Shown here: piece after piece, positions 1 through 13,360 of the stretch | Layout: the number at the start of each line of letters is the position of its first letter | How positions within the stretch are numbered: position 1 is the first letter of the stretch | From: Terebella lapidaria | Taxonomy: Eukaryota > Annelida > Polychaeta > Terebellida > Terebellidae | Direction: 5' to 3' | Assembly: GCA_949152475.1 (NCBI GenBank) | Contig: OX424564.1 | Location: 10,602,001 to 10,666,000 of the forward strand | Length of the DNA stretch: 64,000 nucleotides | The notes under the pieces: model-generated | The model's input: only the letters and a program-made list of their open reading frames with translations | Databases searched by the model: none | Told to the model about the DNA's origin: nothing | Translations under genes and position numbers: made by a program

Positions 1-2205
1 GTTCTAAATGTTAATATACACTTTGAACAATGCTAGGTCACAATTGGGATATTAAACACCCAGTAAATTGACACCCATTACACGGATTGTTCTGGTGGGT
101 GGAGTTACCCAAAAAAATATGAAATAAACGATTCCATTTGATCCTGCTTTTAACATCATTCCATCTTTGTAGACGATTTATGTAGCTATGGGAAACAGGT
201 AGTCTCAATCAGCACATCTATCCTTTCACGTAAATGCCTGGTGGGCCCTGTAACCTTTCATTTATGCAGCACGGCCGGAAGAACATGTCCATGCACCCTG
301 ACAATATCAGACATAATCATATTCTATATATGCATCCATGAATAATATTATGGGCGTGTGTGGGCAGCTGTGTCTATTATTTTATCTGTACCATAAATTG
401 TTCTTGAATCATGAAATATAAAATATAAATTTTATGTCTGAAAGAACGACAACTTAAAAGCCTTTGTGGATATTTATGTGAGTGGAATCACACTGCCAGT
501 TTTTAGATGAACTGCTGTCGAATGTTGCTGACGCATGTATAAATTAAAACATTCATAGTAATAGTTGATATTATCAGAATCGATGTTCAGTTCACAATCA
601 TAGACATATCTCAATGGATATTTTATTGTTTTGATAATTTTGAATGAAATGGTCCATTACCATTCAATTAGTGGTCCTTACAATTGGTAGGTTAGATGCA
701 ATCACGACACTTTCGAATCTTTCTCACATGTTTCAAAATTCCCGTGTGCGTCCTGAATTTTGTAATTATATATGACGTTCGTTGCACGTTTCGATTGTCA
801 TATCATGCTATGTATTGTATTGAGCTTATTACGACAATGACAGAAACAATTTGACATTCGGAAAACTATGAGCAAATGGTATGCACATGTAGGAGGTTTC
901 ACCTGGTACAATTCAGCATGCTTTATCGCTGATAGATTGGCAGGCATGTGTTCAACTCGCGTCTTATCACAATGCACCATCACTATATATGAAGAGCCCT
1001 TTCATGGATTATTCCCCTTCACGAACACGTGCAATATCATTGGCAGTCCTGTTTTTGTGCTCGTAAAAATCAGATCCATCTTCTTATATGAGGTAGAAAA
1101 ACCTACTTCCATTTCATTTCTCGATAATTAATATTCAATGTTGAACCATTGCCATTGGACGGCCGTGAGATTTTGTGATGATTTGGAGGTCACATTAGAC
1201 CTGATGAAGTCGGCATTGAAGATACTTCCTCTACAATTTTTTAGATTGAAAGTTGGGGATTGTTAAGAATCCTAATTTTTTCACCAAGAGAATATGAAGA
1301 ATGCGAGGAATTCGAATGTCCCTTTGCGCGTTTTCTATTTTCCGAGCATATGATGTGTTTGTAAAGTGATGTCCTATGTATTATTGTCTCATTGCATAAA
1401 CTGACATGCACTGAACAATACATGGAATTCCAGCTGCAGGGTGATTCATCACCAACAATAATATACCGTCCTTCTATGATATTTGATCAAGATACATTGC
1501 TACGAGTTCTAAGATGAAATAAGGAGATGAGTTAATCCCTGTCCCGGCGGAAACGTAGATTGGATTAGAAAATGGGAGAATGGCATAATACTGTTTCCTA
1601 GTTCTGAAAATGTTGAGTGAAATTGTATCCATGTTTGTGAAACTAACCATAACCATATTAACCCAAAGTTCCGGATGAGTATGGAAACCAAGAAATGTTG
1701 ATCCCATAACTTGGACTCTTTATGTTTTGATACGTTACAACCTAGTTCACGTTCTCATTCACCTCCGAAAATCACGAATATTCGTGATACCTCCGAATAT
1801 ATCGATGATAATATACCTCCGAATACATCGATGATAATCAATTATCGAGGATTGATTGATGGGGTGTCATCCAGCGTTTGTTTTTCTCGTCGAGCTATGA
1901 TTTTATTTTCACATCGTGGTCACACATAGATATTGCACTAACGAATTTCATTTCCTTGATTCATACAGTTGATATATCATTTGCTCAAAAGAACCCCCAA
2001 GACGACATTCGCGCCGATAAGCAATAATATATAAATCGATTGCCATGATGAACCGAAGACCCTGGGATTTTGCACACTTTACACACCAGCGTTTGGATCA
2101 ATTTGAATTTCTATTTTAGATTTCCTTCAATGTAGAATGTGGTTATTAAATATTTTCTCCAAGACAAATGTACATGTAACTCTGCTTAGATAGCTGGTGG
2201 TCGTA

Positions 2206-2223
2206 CCCCCCCCCCCCCACCCT

Positions 2224-2306
<83 letters not shown>
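2206..2306. repeat. Poly-C tract and GA microsatellite
   Basis: A run of about 13 C is followed by (GA)n from 2229 to 2306, broken once by a T. The matching place in copy B (23363-23402) has a similar C run but only about eight GA units, so the microsatellite changed length after the duplication. Confidence 0.95.
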
Positions 2307-3457
2307 AGCAAGATGGGAAAGAGAGTAAATATATTGTTATCAGTGAATATCCAAATAATATAGAGATAATATGCGAGTTGAAGAGCTAGGCTAAATAAAA
2401 TGTAGATCTAGGCATAGTTATATGACTGTTATTTAATTTAACTTTCGCCTAGCATCGAATCATGGATCGGTTCAGATATTTAACTTTGACGGCTGCATAG
2501 ACTACTTTGCAGCTGATGACCTTTCACTGGAGCGCATATATTAGTTGGTTATATGATCCATAGATCAACGCTACCCACACCCTGGAACCAAGAATACTAT
2601 ATGCAGGCCGCCCCCAATCATCACACAACATTCCCATCGAATAGTCTCAGAAAAGTTTACAAAAGGCCAAGTCTCAGAAAATGTTCGCAGGGGGCTTACC
2701 GGTGCCCCCCGAACCCCCATACTGCATTATGTTCTTTGCTCTTGACATCCTCCCTGTCATGTTTCACATGCATAGGGAATGTTGGGTTTCTTTCAATGCT
2801 TTGCTTCAATGTCATTGCTTGATTACCATTTGGATTTGTTCACAACAATGAACATTCTACCAACCGAACTTCAATATAGTTTCCTTATTAACTTTCAATG
2901 GAAACACGTACACACCAATAAGTTCCCATCTGGAAATGTTCCCCCAAATGCATTTGTCCATACGTATACAGACAATGCATAACATCAGTTTCACAGTATA
3001 GTACATTGCAGATGTGATGCCGAACTTGTGGAAGATTTGCTCAATATACAAAAAACTAAATAAAAGTAGTGTCAATTACGTTTGGTGATGAGTGAGAGCG
3101 TGCTCGTGATTAAAATGTATCTGCATGAAGATTTTTGCTGATTTTTGATGTTGAAGAGTATTGACCGGTACACGTTTTGACCGGTACACATCTTGCACCT
3201 GAGCTGGTCCACATATTGCGTTTGAACCAGTATGTACACATCTCATGTCTTATTAATTCTTTTGCTCCCTCTGAAGTTTTTTTTTACACAACATTAAGTA
3301 CAACGTCGTTTATGGTATCAAGGTGTTGCCATCAGGTAATATTATTCACATAAAACAGCGTAGGATAAGACCATACAGACACACAGAATGTCTGCGATCA
3401 CCAAACATAATCAACACAGCAGCAACATGGTTCACAACATCTGGTGCCTTGCATTAA

Positions 3458-4173
3458 CCTCTTAACTGCCAGACCTGAGAAATTGTCCCACGCCGGGCAT
3501 TTTTTTTTAGGAAAATTGCAAAATATATCATGACAATAATATTTTTAAAGAAAGATCCACTGTTGATTTAAATCAATTAAACCAATATGAAAATGTATCT
3601 AGCCATATGCAAGCACCATGAGAGTCTTGGTGTGATCTAGTTACCACAGCAACAACCTCACAACAACCACTAATTCTGCAACATTTCACACGATCGTAAA
3701 ATAATATACACGAAAGCATGCTTTCACAGAATATTAATATCCGCATGTCTTTGATTTATGAATAAGACATATATGCAACTCAGATTCTTTCGACTAACGG
3801 TTTGTTGATGTTGAATACCATACCAAACTGATACAAATGACAGTGAATTCACTGGAGAATAATTGCTCTGCGTGCTTTCACACACACACACATATATACA
3901 TCTGTCAGACGACAACACCAGGGAAAACCCAAGAGTTTCTCTTTGGATTACATCCATTGTACATATATACTATTTTTACAGCAGAAAACGTTTGCAACTT
4001 ACACTACAACAATTTGTTAATATACGGAAGCAGTGTGGGGAGTTTTGACTGAAAAATATAGGCCGTACAAGGAGTAATGTGGAGAGGAATCTGCGCCGGA
4101 TATTTCCGGCACATAGGCGTCACACAATTACGTTTTGCGCCGGAAATATCCGGCGCTGTAGGCGGTGAAGAGG
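3458..4173. mobile_element. piggyBac-like MITE with TTAA target duplication
   Basis: A 716 bp insertion is flanked by TTAA at 3454-3457 and 4174-4177. Its ends are inverted repeats beginning CCTCTTAACTGCC on the left and, read inward from the right, CCTCTTCACCGCC. The matching place in copy B (near 44136) lacks it. The right part has short palindromes around GCGCCGGATATTTCCGG and GCGCCGGAAATATCCGGCGC, which can form hairpins. There is no transposase, so it is non-autonomous. TTAA plus CC-starting termini fits the piggyBac superfamily; the assignment is by end type only. Confidence 0.8.
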
Positions 4174-4862
4174 TTAAGCAAGGTAATATGTCATGTGACT
4201 ATGATAGGCTGCCATTAGTGTCAACGTCACGCACAAATAACAATTCTACTGACATTATGAATTGTTTCCGAAAATACTCAACTATTTTTTTTTCATATTT
4301 TGATTTTACAGTGTTCTGCAGTATACAGCTCGCTGCTTGACATTATCATAAAATGTATTGATGAAAACAGTCAAACGACACATTGTCTATGCTATAAACA
4401 GGCCTGCGTTCGCAAAACACGGAATGACAACGACCGACTTAATGTACTGCAATCAGCATAAGAGCTACGTGTTTTGCGTTCAAAGTGCTCCATTTTACCG
4501 TCTCTCCCTTGACCTCTGACAACTTTCTGCTCCCTACGATCCCACAAAATCCCCTTGTCAGGGTTATGTGCAATTTGTGTGTTACACAGTGGGAGTACGA
4601 GAGAAAACTGTGGGTCAACTGAACGAAATTCATTATAGTCAGTCGAGTCAGGTGATTTATTAAATGACACAAACTGTTTTGGGAGATGTATTAATTCTCA
4701 TATGCATAGAAAAATACCAATGATTTACTTGTAATATAACTTTATTTCAAATTGCATAGACGGGCATTTCCTCTCGGAGATAACTCAATGTCATAGGATC
4801 GGAAACCGATTTTTAGACAACCATGCTGCAAGCCATGATCATACATGTATTCACTATCGAAG

Positions 4863-7800
4863 CATGGTGAAACTTATTCGAAACATGTTGTATTTTACAT
4901 TTGTTACTATCATCATTAAATATCTAGTTCTGTATATGGTAATAGATTGATACTTATCATGATGCCACCGTGGCATCAGACATAAATCTAAAAATATTCT
5001 AGATAGATGTTTCAATTCTGGTTTGCTGTCCTGTTTTCTTGACCATAATTCGTTGAAACATATATTTGGTTATAATAATCATCAATTAACTTATATGATC
5101 TATGCATTATGGATTAACACATTCCTTTTCTTTTGGTACAAAACGTCTGATTTTATCTGTAACCTAACCCCCCCCCCCTTTATTATGACCTCGACCTCAA
5201 ACTTTCACTATGCAGTATTTCACTTGCTCATTACTTCCTTAAGGATGAACTCTAGGTTTCATTCGGCCGATATGGTGAAGTTTTCTGGCAGGGGGGGAGG
5301 GTGTGATTGGGTTATACTGAAGGTCAGCTGTGAGTGATGTGCGTTGTCATCTGTCGCTTCATGTCTTATCAATTGACGACAACACATAACAGACCACACC
5401 CTTACAATGAAAGTAGCACAGTTACTGAGATACCAATGTCTCAGTCTGCAAACTACAAATAGAACAAAAAACCCATGACATACTTTCTCATTTTCATCAA
5501 TATCTGAGAAAAGATGTATCCCACAGCGATTTGACATGTTATAAGAATCATCACCCTACAGAACCATGGCATAGCACTATTAGGGTTGATCTTTGAACCA
5601 GATCTAAAATATTTCAACGGAGTCTGCATTTTTCAGTATTATTTGCTGTTGAGTATTATGTTTCTGATGGGTACCATTTTCAGTACCACAAACTATTTTT
5701 ATTACAAGCGATGGTGCAATCATTTACTGGTCATCGTTTTAGTCTGAAAAAAAACCAAAAAAACCTGAAACACGTTCCTGGCGTTTTTACTGATTATCAT
5801 GTAATTAAACACAAAGGACCAAGCAATTATATCCAAAAATTTCCACGGGTATATTCATGTGTTATTACACTATATAGAACATACATTCTTACATCTAAAG
5901 GTATGGTTTCATGATCAGTCACTAAACAGTTTTACGCCACACATCAATTTTGTTGTTTCATGTACAATGACACGCAAAAGACGAATCTCATCACCATATA
6001 CAACAATAGCCACAAATTGAGCAAATGATGCTCTAATGGGATCACTGCAGAGTGCTGGAGTATGCTGCTGGGCCCTAAACGAAGTATGGTTGCAGGGAGA
6101 CATGGATAGATCATATAGACTATAATTTGTTTCTTAACAAACAAGTGTTTAAGGGGATAAAGAAATTGAAACTAACGAGCATACACAGAATAGTTTTTGT
6201 ATACATTCGGCGAACAGCAGCATCAATCTGACAGATATTTCTCTAAATATATTTTAGACACTTTAATTATTACCCCCCCCCCCCCCGCCCACACATTAAA
6301 TTTTTTAGACGATTTCTTGAAAGAATTGATCCACCGATCCTGAATAGGCTACTCATCTCACAGCATTATGTCTGATATAAATGTACATGTTATTTTTTCT
6401 CACTTCTGCCTCCGACTATGAAATAATACCAAATAACAAGACCAGAGAGATATCTGTTTCATGGTGTGTGAATGTCTCGAACACTATGGACCGACAATTT
6501 GCAGATTTGAAGTTATCAGAAATATTCTTATCAATGACTTGTTGTTTCTTGTTCAACTGTCTTGTTTGTAACATTTTCTCTGAAATACCGACTAAATGTG
6601 TGTAACTGGTCTCCCGGTAAGATGCGTGATCCAGCGTAGAATTTCACGAGTACTTGAAGTGACAACATAGAACCACGATACTTATCTAGGCATATTCATG
6701 TACAGGCCAGGTTCACACAAATTGGTATATCCTGGAAGTATATGGCATATGTGTTTGGTTGGAGAAAAGAAACTCGGCAGTGGCGAATCTGACCAATGGT
6801 GCCATTAGTTTCCCAGTTTCGTTCTAAACGGCTTTGGACACAGGAAAATTTATGGCAAACGTCTCATGTCATTTACACGAGGTGTGAATATGAATCGGTG
6901 GTGTTATATAGTAATTTCGGGGAAAACTGATTTGCGTCCCACGTTTACTAATACAATTCAGATGAACCAAACAATAAAAGAGAATCATAAATCATAAACT
7001 AGCTATGTATGTGTGATACTTACAAAAACTGAGTATTTTGTCTGCATTAGCCCGAAACAATGTTCACATTTATCATCAACTGTACATGATGATCATTCGG
7101 CCAGACTGAATCCATCCGACATTGTTAAATTCTGCAAGACATGTTGAATGATTATTGCTTACACCGTTAATAACTGTCCGTTTTGTTAGTCTTTGATCGC
7201 ATTTTCCACCAGCTATCCTCCCACTAATCGCGAAGAGGTCTTCATTTTTCAAATCTGGTTCACGATTATGAATAATGTGTCTTCATTTTTTACAGACATT
7301 AATGTATACAGCTGTTCCAAGCTCAGTTTGTCCCATAAAGTAGAGTTCCTTTAGCACTATCAGGTTGCTGTATATGAAAATAACAATCCTTGTTTCTCGT
7401 TGAGCAACGACGAGACAGGGTCGGGGACGAGTGGAACAAGTATGTGGGTTGGAATTCAGAACAAGGCGTGTAGATGAAATGTGCCAGTTTCTGGACACTG
7501 AAGCAGTACTCGCAATATATTTACAACCAACAGTATGGGATAGTTATTCTCCCCTTGCATACAATGATCCCAGAAAACGTTGTCAATATTGCAGTATAAT
7601 CCTCATTGCTTTTATGCATGAATAAAATATTTGTGAGAACGTATGACCTGTCGACCATTATTGAAGGAAACACTGCCGATGAAAATCAGTAACATTTCGA
7701 TAAAAACAGTGATATCTTTCAAGCTAAGTGCCTCCAACGCATAGTTGAACTTGTTGTAGGATAATGTCATTAAAATATTGGGAACATATTTCATTTTCTC

Positions 7801-9406
7801 CGAGCACATGTGGCATTTGTTAATTAGCTATATCAAAGCAACCCACTCATTCTCACACACAAGCTATTCTATAGCAATTACAACTTCTTTGCCCCTTTCC
7901 ACGGTCCTTGAAAATGTCAAGGTGAATGGACACCTGGGTAAACGCAATATCCTGTAAACAATTACCTGTAACTATATATAGCTAGTGTGTGCACTCAGTG
8001 TTGTCTCGTTCTTTCACTTGTTTCTATTCGTCCCACGCATTTGGGCTGCACCACTCCAAATCAAAGAAGGTGGGTGATAATGTGTGTGTAAATCACAGAA
8101 TTCTAAGGATTCCGGCTTTCATGGATTTGTGATATTATTAAGTTATTTTATTCCTTTTACATATACATTTCAACATTTCAACATGAATTTCAATGTTCGG
8201 AAGAAATTATACCAATATTTTGGAATATGCTGTCTAAAATACAGCATCAGTCATTCTTCATTACCTACAGAAAGTGGTGTACTGATCCATGCAAATTTCT
8301 GAAATCACCTGTGATTTGAGATTTCAAAAGAACAGCAGCATGCAGACGAAAAACAATATAAAATTACAACCACAGATAACCACAATATTTTTTCACTACC
8401 TCTAACCTACCTGTGCCTAGCTATGCAGACATATCTATTCCCTCGATGAAAGCCTCCATGAAAGCCACCAACCCCCCACCCACAGTGCTCTGAAAATTTA
8501 TCTGTATTTACATTTACACACAGACGTATCACGTGCGAAAGACGTTATCTGCGAATCATGTATTTCTATCTCACCCCAGAGTGTCATAATACATAGTACT
8601 TGTACAAGTAGGTGGGTTTCGCTATTGACATCGTCCCTAATCACAAAGTTCTTCTCTTGTGCCTTATAGAAAATGAATTTCATTGTCTCCGATGCACATT
8701 GTGCCTTGCAACTGATGCATGAAATTGTCTTTTTTTGTTGCCTCTGAGCTAAAATCAATGATTGGACTCAACGCTACCCATCTAGGGTCAATCACGATGT
8801 GTTGGTAAATCCGTTTCCAATGGAACCAACAAACAGACTCTGAGATCTCACTCTGACTGCGACCGGAAGGTGTCCACGGTGAGCTTCAAACACTGAGGTG
8901 GTAACAGCTTGACGTTCGCCTCCACTCCTCTGACCAAGAATCTCGATGATATCTAATGTCACGGGTGTTAGATCACCAGGAAGTAAAATTGACAACCGAG
9001 GGACACCTGGTTTATGGCGACAAAACAGTTGTGTCATAAATGATGATATTCGGGAGACTATATAAAACATTGTAAAGATTGCAAGCCACTAAACTTTCAG
9101 AGTGTTTAAATCACAGTTGAACTAATGAATTACTTATGTTTGTTCACTTATACATGTCTGTAGGCAATATAACTGATGATGTAGTGTAGCCAGTATTCAA
9201 GCAGCATTATTACACCGGTATGCAGCTGTGCATGCCTATAAATAAAATACTCTAATGTCAAGAACAAGTGTGCATATTGAATGATTTATAAGATGAAAGG
9301 CATTTATTATATCAAGCCCCATAAATAGGTGGTTTTCATTGGGAAACTTTTACCAGAAATATGACTTTTTACCCATTGAATCAGACAAATGCACTAAGAA
9401 TCAGCT
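4863..9406. other. AT-rich non-coding stretch
   Basis: I see no gene here. Open frames are short, lack recognisable domains and have no consistent splice structure. Poly-C runs occur near 5168-5178 and 6272-6286. A GGTAATAGATTGATACTTA motif at 4938-4956 is shared with other places in the window (12974, 13336, 16417, 27449). An open frame on the minus strand at 8792-9070 is the least random-looking one but is not convincing. Confidence 0.6.
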
Positions 9407-9715
9407 TAGACATAGAACAGAGATGGACTGCCAACTCTGACGTCACTCTCTCTGTTTGTAGTTATTGAGCTTGAGGTCAACAAAGGTCAGAGGAAGAGGG
9501 TAGTGACACTTCCGTTGTTAACCTAAAACGTCGCATTGCCATTGTTCAATCTTGATGATCCTCTGATTGATGACTTCACGAATGACATTTGACGTATTTT
9601 GACAATTAAATTTTGCATGAAAACGCCAAACCGGAAATAACGTACCCCTCTTCCTCTGGACGCAAGCTCAAGGTCACTGAGTACGAGTTGGCAGTCCATC
9701 TCTGTTCTATGTCTA
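9407..9715. mobile_element. Tc1/mariner-like MITE
   Basis: A 309 bp unit is bounded by TA dinucleotides. It has near-perfect terminal inverted repeats of about 29 bp, starting GACATAGAACAGAGATGGAC on the left and mirrored at 9685-9713. Inverted similarity continues inward imperfectly for about 100 bp (the GAGGAAGAGG blocks on both arms). It has no coding capacity. TA duplication with long imperfect arms suggests a Tc1/mariner-derived MITE; the class is inferred from the ends only. Confidence 0.75.
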
Positions 9716-9784
9716 TGGAATCAGATAAATGGTTCCTCCCTGTGATATTTGTAACGGTAGAACCGTCAGTTGACTATTACTGAC

Positions 9785-9960
9785 ACGTGCCAGGATATTA
9801 TGATATTAATATCCCTGGTGATAATTCAGTAGGAATACAGCTGTCTCATAGACCCGCTGCTCTCCTGGCAGTGAGCCTTGATTTATCAGGACATTTATGT
9901 TGTTCACGGTAAGTGACAGTATAAGGTGGAAAGGTGGCACAACGAGCAACCAATCGGCGT
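9785..9960. repeat. Dispersed repeat family R, copy 1
   Basis: It begins CACGTGCCAGGATAT, carries a palindromic AATATC/GATATT core and continues through TAATTCAGTAGG, CATAGACCCG and TTTATCAGGACATTTATGTT. Related stretches lie at 11515, 15420 and 15801 in the same orientation. I do not recognise the family. Nothing suggests coding. Confidence 0.6.
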
Positions 9961-11514
9961 CGTCTGTTAACAGGATACAGTAGGTAAAATTGGCAGGGGT
10001 TTGGTGGATCAAAATTTATATAATGGAACGTATTAAGACTGACATTGCAAACCTTGAATCAAATATTAAATGAATTATTTTCGAGCCATACGCAGTAGAA
10101 TGATTCGGCAGAAGTCGAAAAGTTTCAGTACTTGACAAACCAAAGACCTGCATGGCTAAGCAGCTTGAACTTGGAGTTGTGATTTTTGCCATTGCTATGG
10201 AGATTAAACATGTCCAGTTCTTGAAATGGATCGTGTAACCTGATGAAATCATGCAGTACACAACTGCCCAATGACTCATGAAAAAAAATTTAGAAAGCCT
10301 GTTTTTTCTTACATATATATCATTGGTGTTACATTTATTTTTATTACAGTAACATTTAAACTATGTATTATATATACAAACTTTACGAACTTTTTGCCAT
10401 AGTTTGTCCATCTGTATTTTGGGTTATACTGATGGGTAGAAAAAAAAGTAGAAATGTATACCGACAAACAGACAAATTCATATTCCAAGACCGAATCCAT
10501 GGACGAATTTTACAAGATCAGTGTGAGAAGTCAAATCCGAGAGATACTAAGGTATCAAAGTCAAAGCCATGTGAAAATCACAGACACCCAGCCAGCTGAG
10601 TGTGAGATCAGGTGCTCCGGAAGAGTGAGCATCTCCTGCCCCGGACTCTGCCCCGGAGCATCTCCTGCCCTGGATGGGTGTTTTGAGAACAGATTGAAGT
10701 GAACAAACAGATGATTGTACTAGATACACACATAACACAACACTTCCCAAAACTTTAGAAGTGAAGGACATTAAATCGACACATACATACATACGAAAAA
10801 ACTTTAGGACGATCAAATGTAATAATCCTAGTCTCAGCAAGACTGGGAAAACCCGATATTGAAGTCAGTAATAATCCAGACAGTGTAAGTAACCTATTGT
10901 CTTGATGTGATAGACAACACTGTACTCAAGAATTCGACGAGTATGGTACATGTTGTGCCGCCATTTGTGGGGCGTGATCATAATCGTGTGGTGAAAGTCA
11001 TGTAGTACCCGGTAGTGAGAGCTTATTTCTAATTCAAAATGGCTTAATACGTCTTCTCCCAAAGTTACTCGTTAGAAAGTCAGAGAGTGATTTTTTGCTT
11101 ATTTTGTAAGGATCATAAATAAATGTCCATTATTATACTTCTTGGTAAATGTTTTTTTCAGTGCGGTTTACCAACAGGAAAATGAAATTTCGCTGATATT
11201 GCTGATATAGGGCATGCTTGATAATTAAGGTCCTAAGGGTTTGTCCGTTATTATATTCGAGATCTGAGCTCCTACTATCACTGAGTACTGATTTTTTTCG
11301 TTTCTTCATATTTTAAAAACTATTCATGTCTAGATGTCAAAATTCGCCTTGCAGTATACATGTTTAGCGCATCTAATTCCTTGTGACATTCGGTTGCGGT
11401 AACAAAACCCTCCATCGACACTCAATACACATTATATAATTCCCCTGGCCTGTTATTCCCAGCATAATTGAACCCACCAGAGACAGCCAGCGAACTTCGA
11501 TTGCCACGTGCCAG

Positions 11515-11640
11515 GATATGTGATATCAATATCCCGGGTGCTAATTCAGTAGGCTCACATCTGTCACATATACCAGTTGTTTGTCTGAGATTGGAGCCTT
11601 GATTCGTTTGGACATTTATGTTTAAGGTGGCTTTTAGGTC
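11515..11640. repeat. Dispersed repeat family R, copy 2
   Basis: It shares CACGTGCCAGGATAT, AATATCCCGGGTGCTAATTC and GGACATTTATGTT with copy 1. About 500 bp further on (12117-12175) a block with ATTGGAAAACAAGA and GTGATATACGACCATGGT recurs near 16752 and, degraded, near 18738, so the full repeat may be longer than the part marked. Confidence 0.55.
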
Positions 11641-12696
11641 GTGTCATGTATCGCGATAATCGGGAGACTGGTTATTATGATTGGTCGAAGCAATTATGTG
11701 AAGGTAACGGGACGGAACAATTTGAGGACAGGATACAGTCGTTATAATTGGCTGGGGTTAATGTCTCATAATTTATGGGACATTTTAAGACTTTTACATG
11801 TATGCTTTTATTTCACACGAACAGTAAAGATATTTTCGATTCGGAACTTACACGTCAAAAATGTCGTCATATCTTGCAGACCATGACACCATGACCATAT
11901 TCAGAGATTGACTTTAAAAAAAACACAGCATGTGGCGATCGAATTCATCCGGGGATGGGATGTGGGAATGTTTGGGCTGGCAGTTTTTGTCACAGGTGCC
12001 TTTACTACATAATTGGACGGGTCATGCCCCAAATGTCACAGTGTTGTTTCAGTGCTGTAAAAACGGCTTAGATTTATTTCTCAATTTTCTGACCTGTAGG
12101 AAAAATCGCCTCGAACTTCCATTGGAAAACAAGAACATTACTGTGATATACGACCATGGTGACTTTAATCAGTCTCTGTAACGTTTCTATGCAATAATGA
12201 AATTAGAATCAGAGCATTCAATGAGTATAAATACACACGCAGAAGCTAGTCGGCCTATCTGGACAAAAAAAACATATCTTATATCAATAAAAATTGTTTC
12301 TGCTCGGGTGCGATACCTTCTGATTGCATAAGATCTAAGAATCAGGAACCCGAGAAATCGGTTGCGATCATTCTGACCCCACAAGACATCCATGACCAAG
12401 GTATAAGTACAAGAATGTAATAAATATATCAACGGAAGTCGTACAATGCCAGATTTTGTGAGGATGCATCATAGACGAAGATGACGGTTTGTGACATTAT
12501 ATACAAAATGTCGAAAGAACTCTCGCTATTCAGTCTATTACCTCAGTCCTTAGATTCGTAGGCAAATGGTTATAGGAGAGGTTGGCAGTTCGATGGTTCC
12601 CCTTGTTTACGACAGTGTTCGAACTGTCTGAGTGCAATGACTTCACGATATAGCATGCTCTCGTTGATTGTTCAGGGAAAAAACAGCATGTAGTCC

Positions 12697-13360
12697 ATAC
12701 CATATAAGGGCAGTTGTATACTAATTCCATCAGGTGTACAGTAGAAACAACTATATTTAACACACTGTCTGCCCCTGATGTCTGCCCCATACCATATAAG
12801 GGCAGTTGTATACTAATTCCATCAGGTGTACAGTAGAAACAACTATATTTAACACACTGTCTGCCCCTGATGACGCCAGTGTGTCTTTGGATAAACTATT
12901 TGGTCGGGCTTTGTTTCTATTCCAAAATGTTCTATTCTACGTTTGTTTTTGGCATCATCAAAATCTGACTATTGGTGGTAATAGATTGATACTTACATTC
13001 ATACCACTGAGTCGGTGTCACTGCTGGCGGACGTTGAATCTGTCCCCGAGGATACCATTAGCTCAGTAGCCTTCTGGCTTGTGATTAGGTACTTATATAC
13101 TTGTCATATATCTATTCCGTGGGGTTTGTTTCAGATTTCTAAATTATTTTCATAGGTTGTTGGGCAGTTGTATACTAATTCCATCAGGTGTACAGTAGAA
13201 ACAACTATATTTAACACACTGTCTGACCCTGATGACGCCAGTGTGTCTTTGGATAAACTATTTGGTCGGGCTCTGTTTCTATTCCAAAATGTTCTATTTT
13301 ACGTTTGTTTTTGGCATCATCAAAATCTGACTATTGGTGGTAATAGATTGATACCTACAT
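12697..13360. repeat. Local duplications of 92 bp and 362 bp period
   Basis: A block starting ATACCATATAAGGGCAGTTG occurs at 12697-12788 and again from 12789 (92 bp period). The second copy's sequence from 12800 to 12997 recurs almost identically at 13162-13360 (362 bp offset). Homology ends just after the GATTGATACTTACAT motif in both. Open frames starting GTATACTAATTCC are repeated with the DNA and resemble no known protein. Confidence 0.88.

Larger units (their letters stand above)
28..4862. repeat. Segmental duplication, copy A
   Basis: This segment matches 21220-24091, 26159-26228 and 43703-44870 in the same orientation. Up to about 2500 the two copies differ only at scattered bases and short indels. 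From about 2550 rightward they are clearly less alike (roughly 87-88% by eye). Copy A has uninterrupted sequence where copy B carries the 2.07 kb and 17.5 kb elements, and it has its own MITE at 3458-4173 where B is empty. No gene is recognisable in either copy; the open frames here are short and unlike known proteins. Confidence 0.93.

Noticed and set aside
8792-9070. Possible host exon on the minus strand
   Set aside because: The frame has a plausible amino-acid mix but no recognised domain, no partner exons and no firm splice sites.
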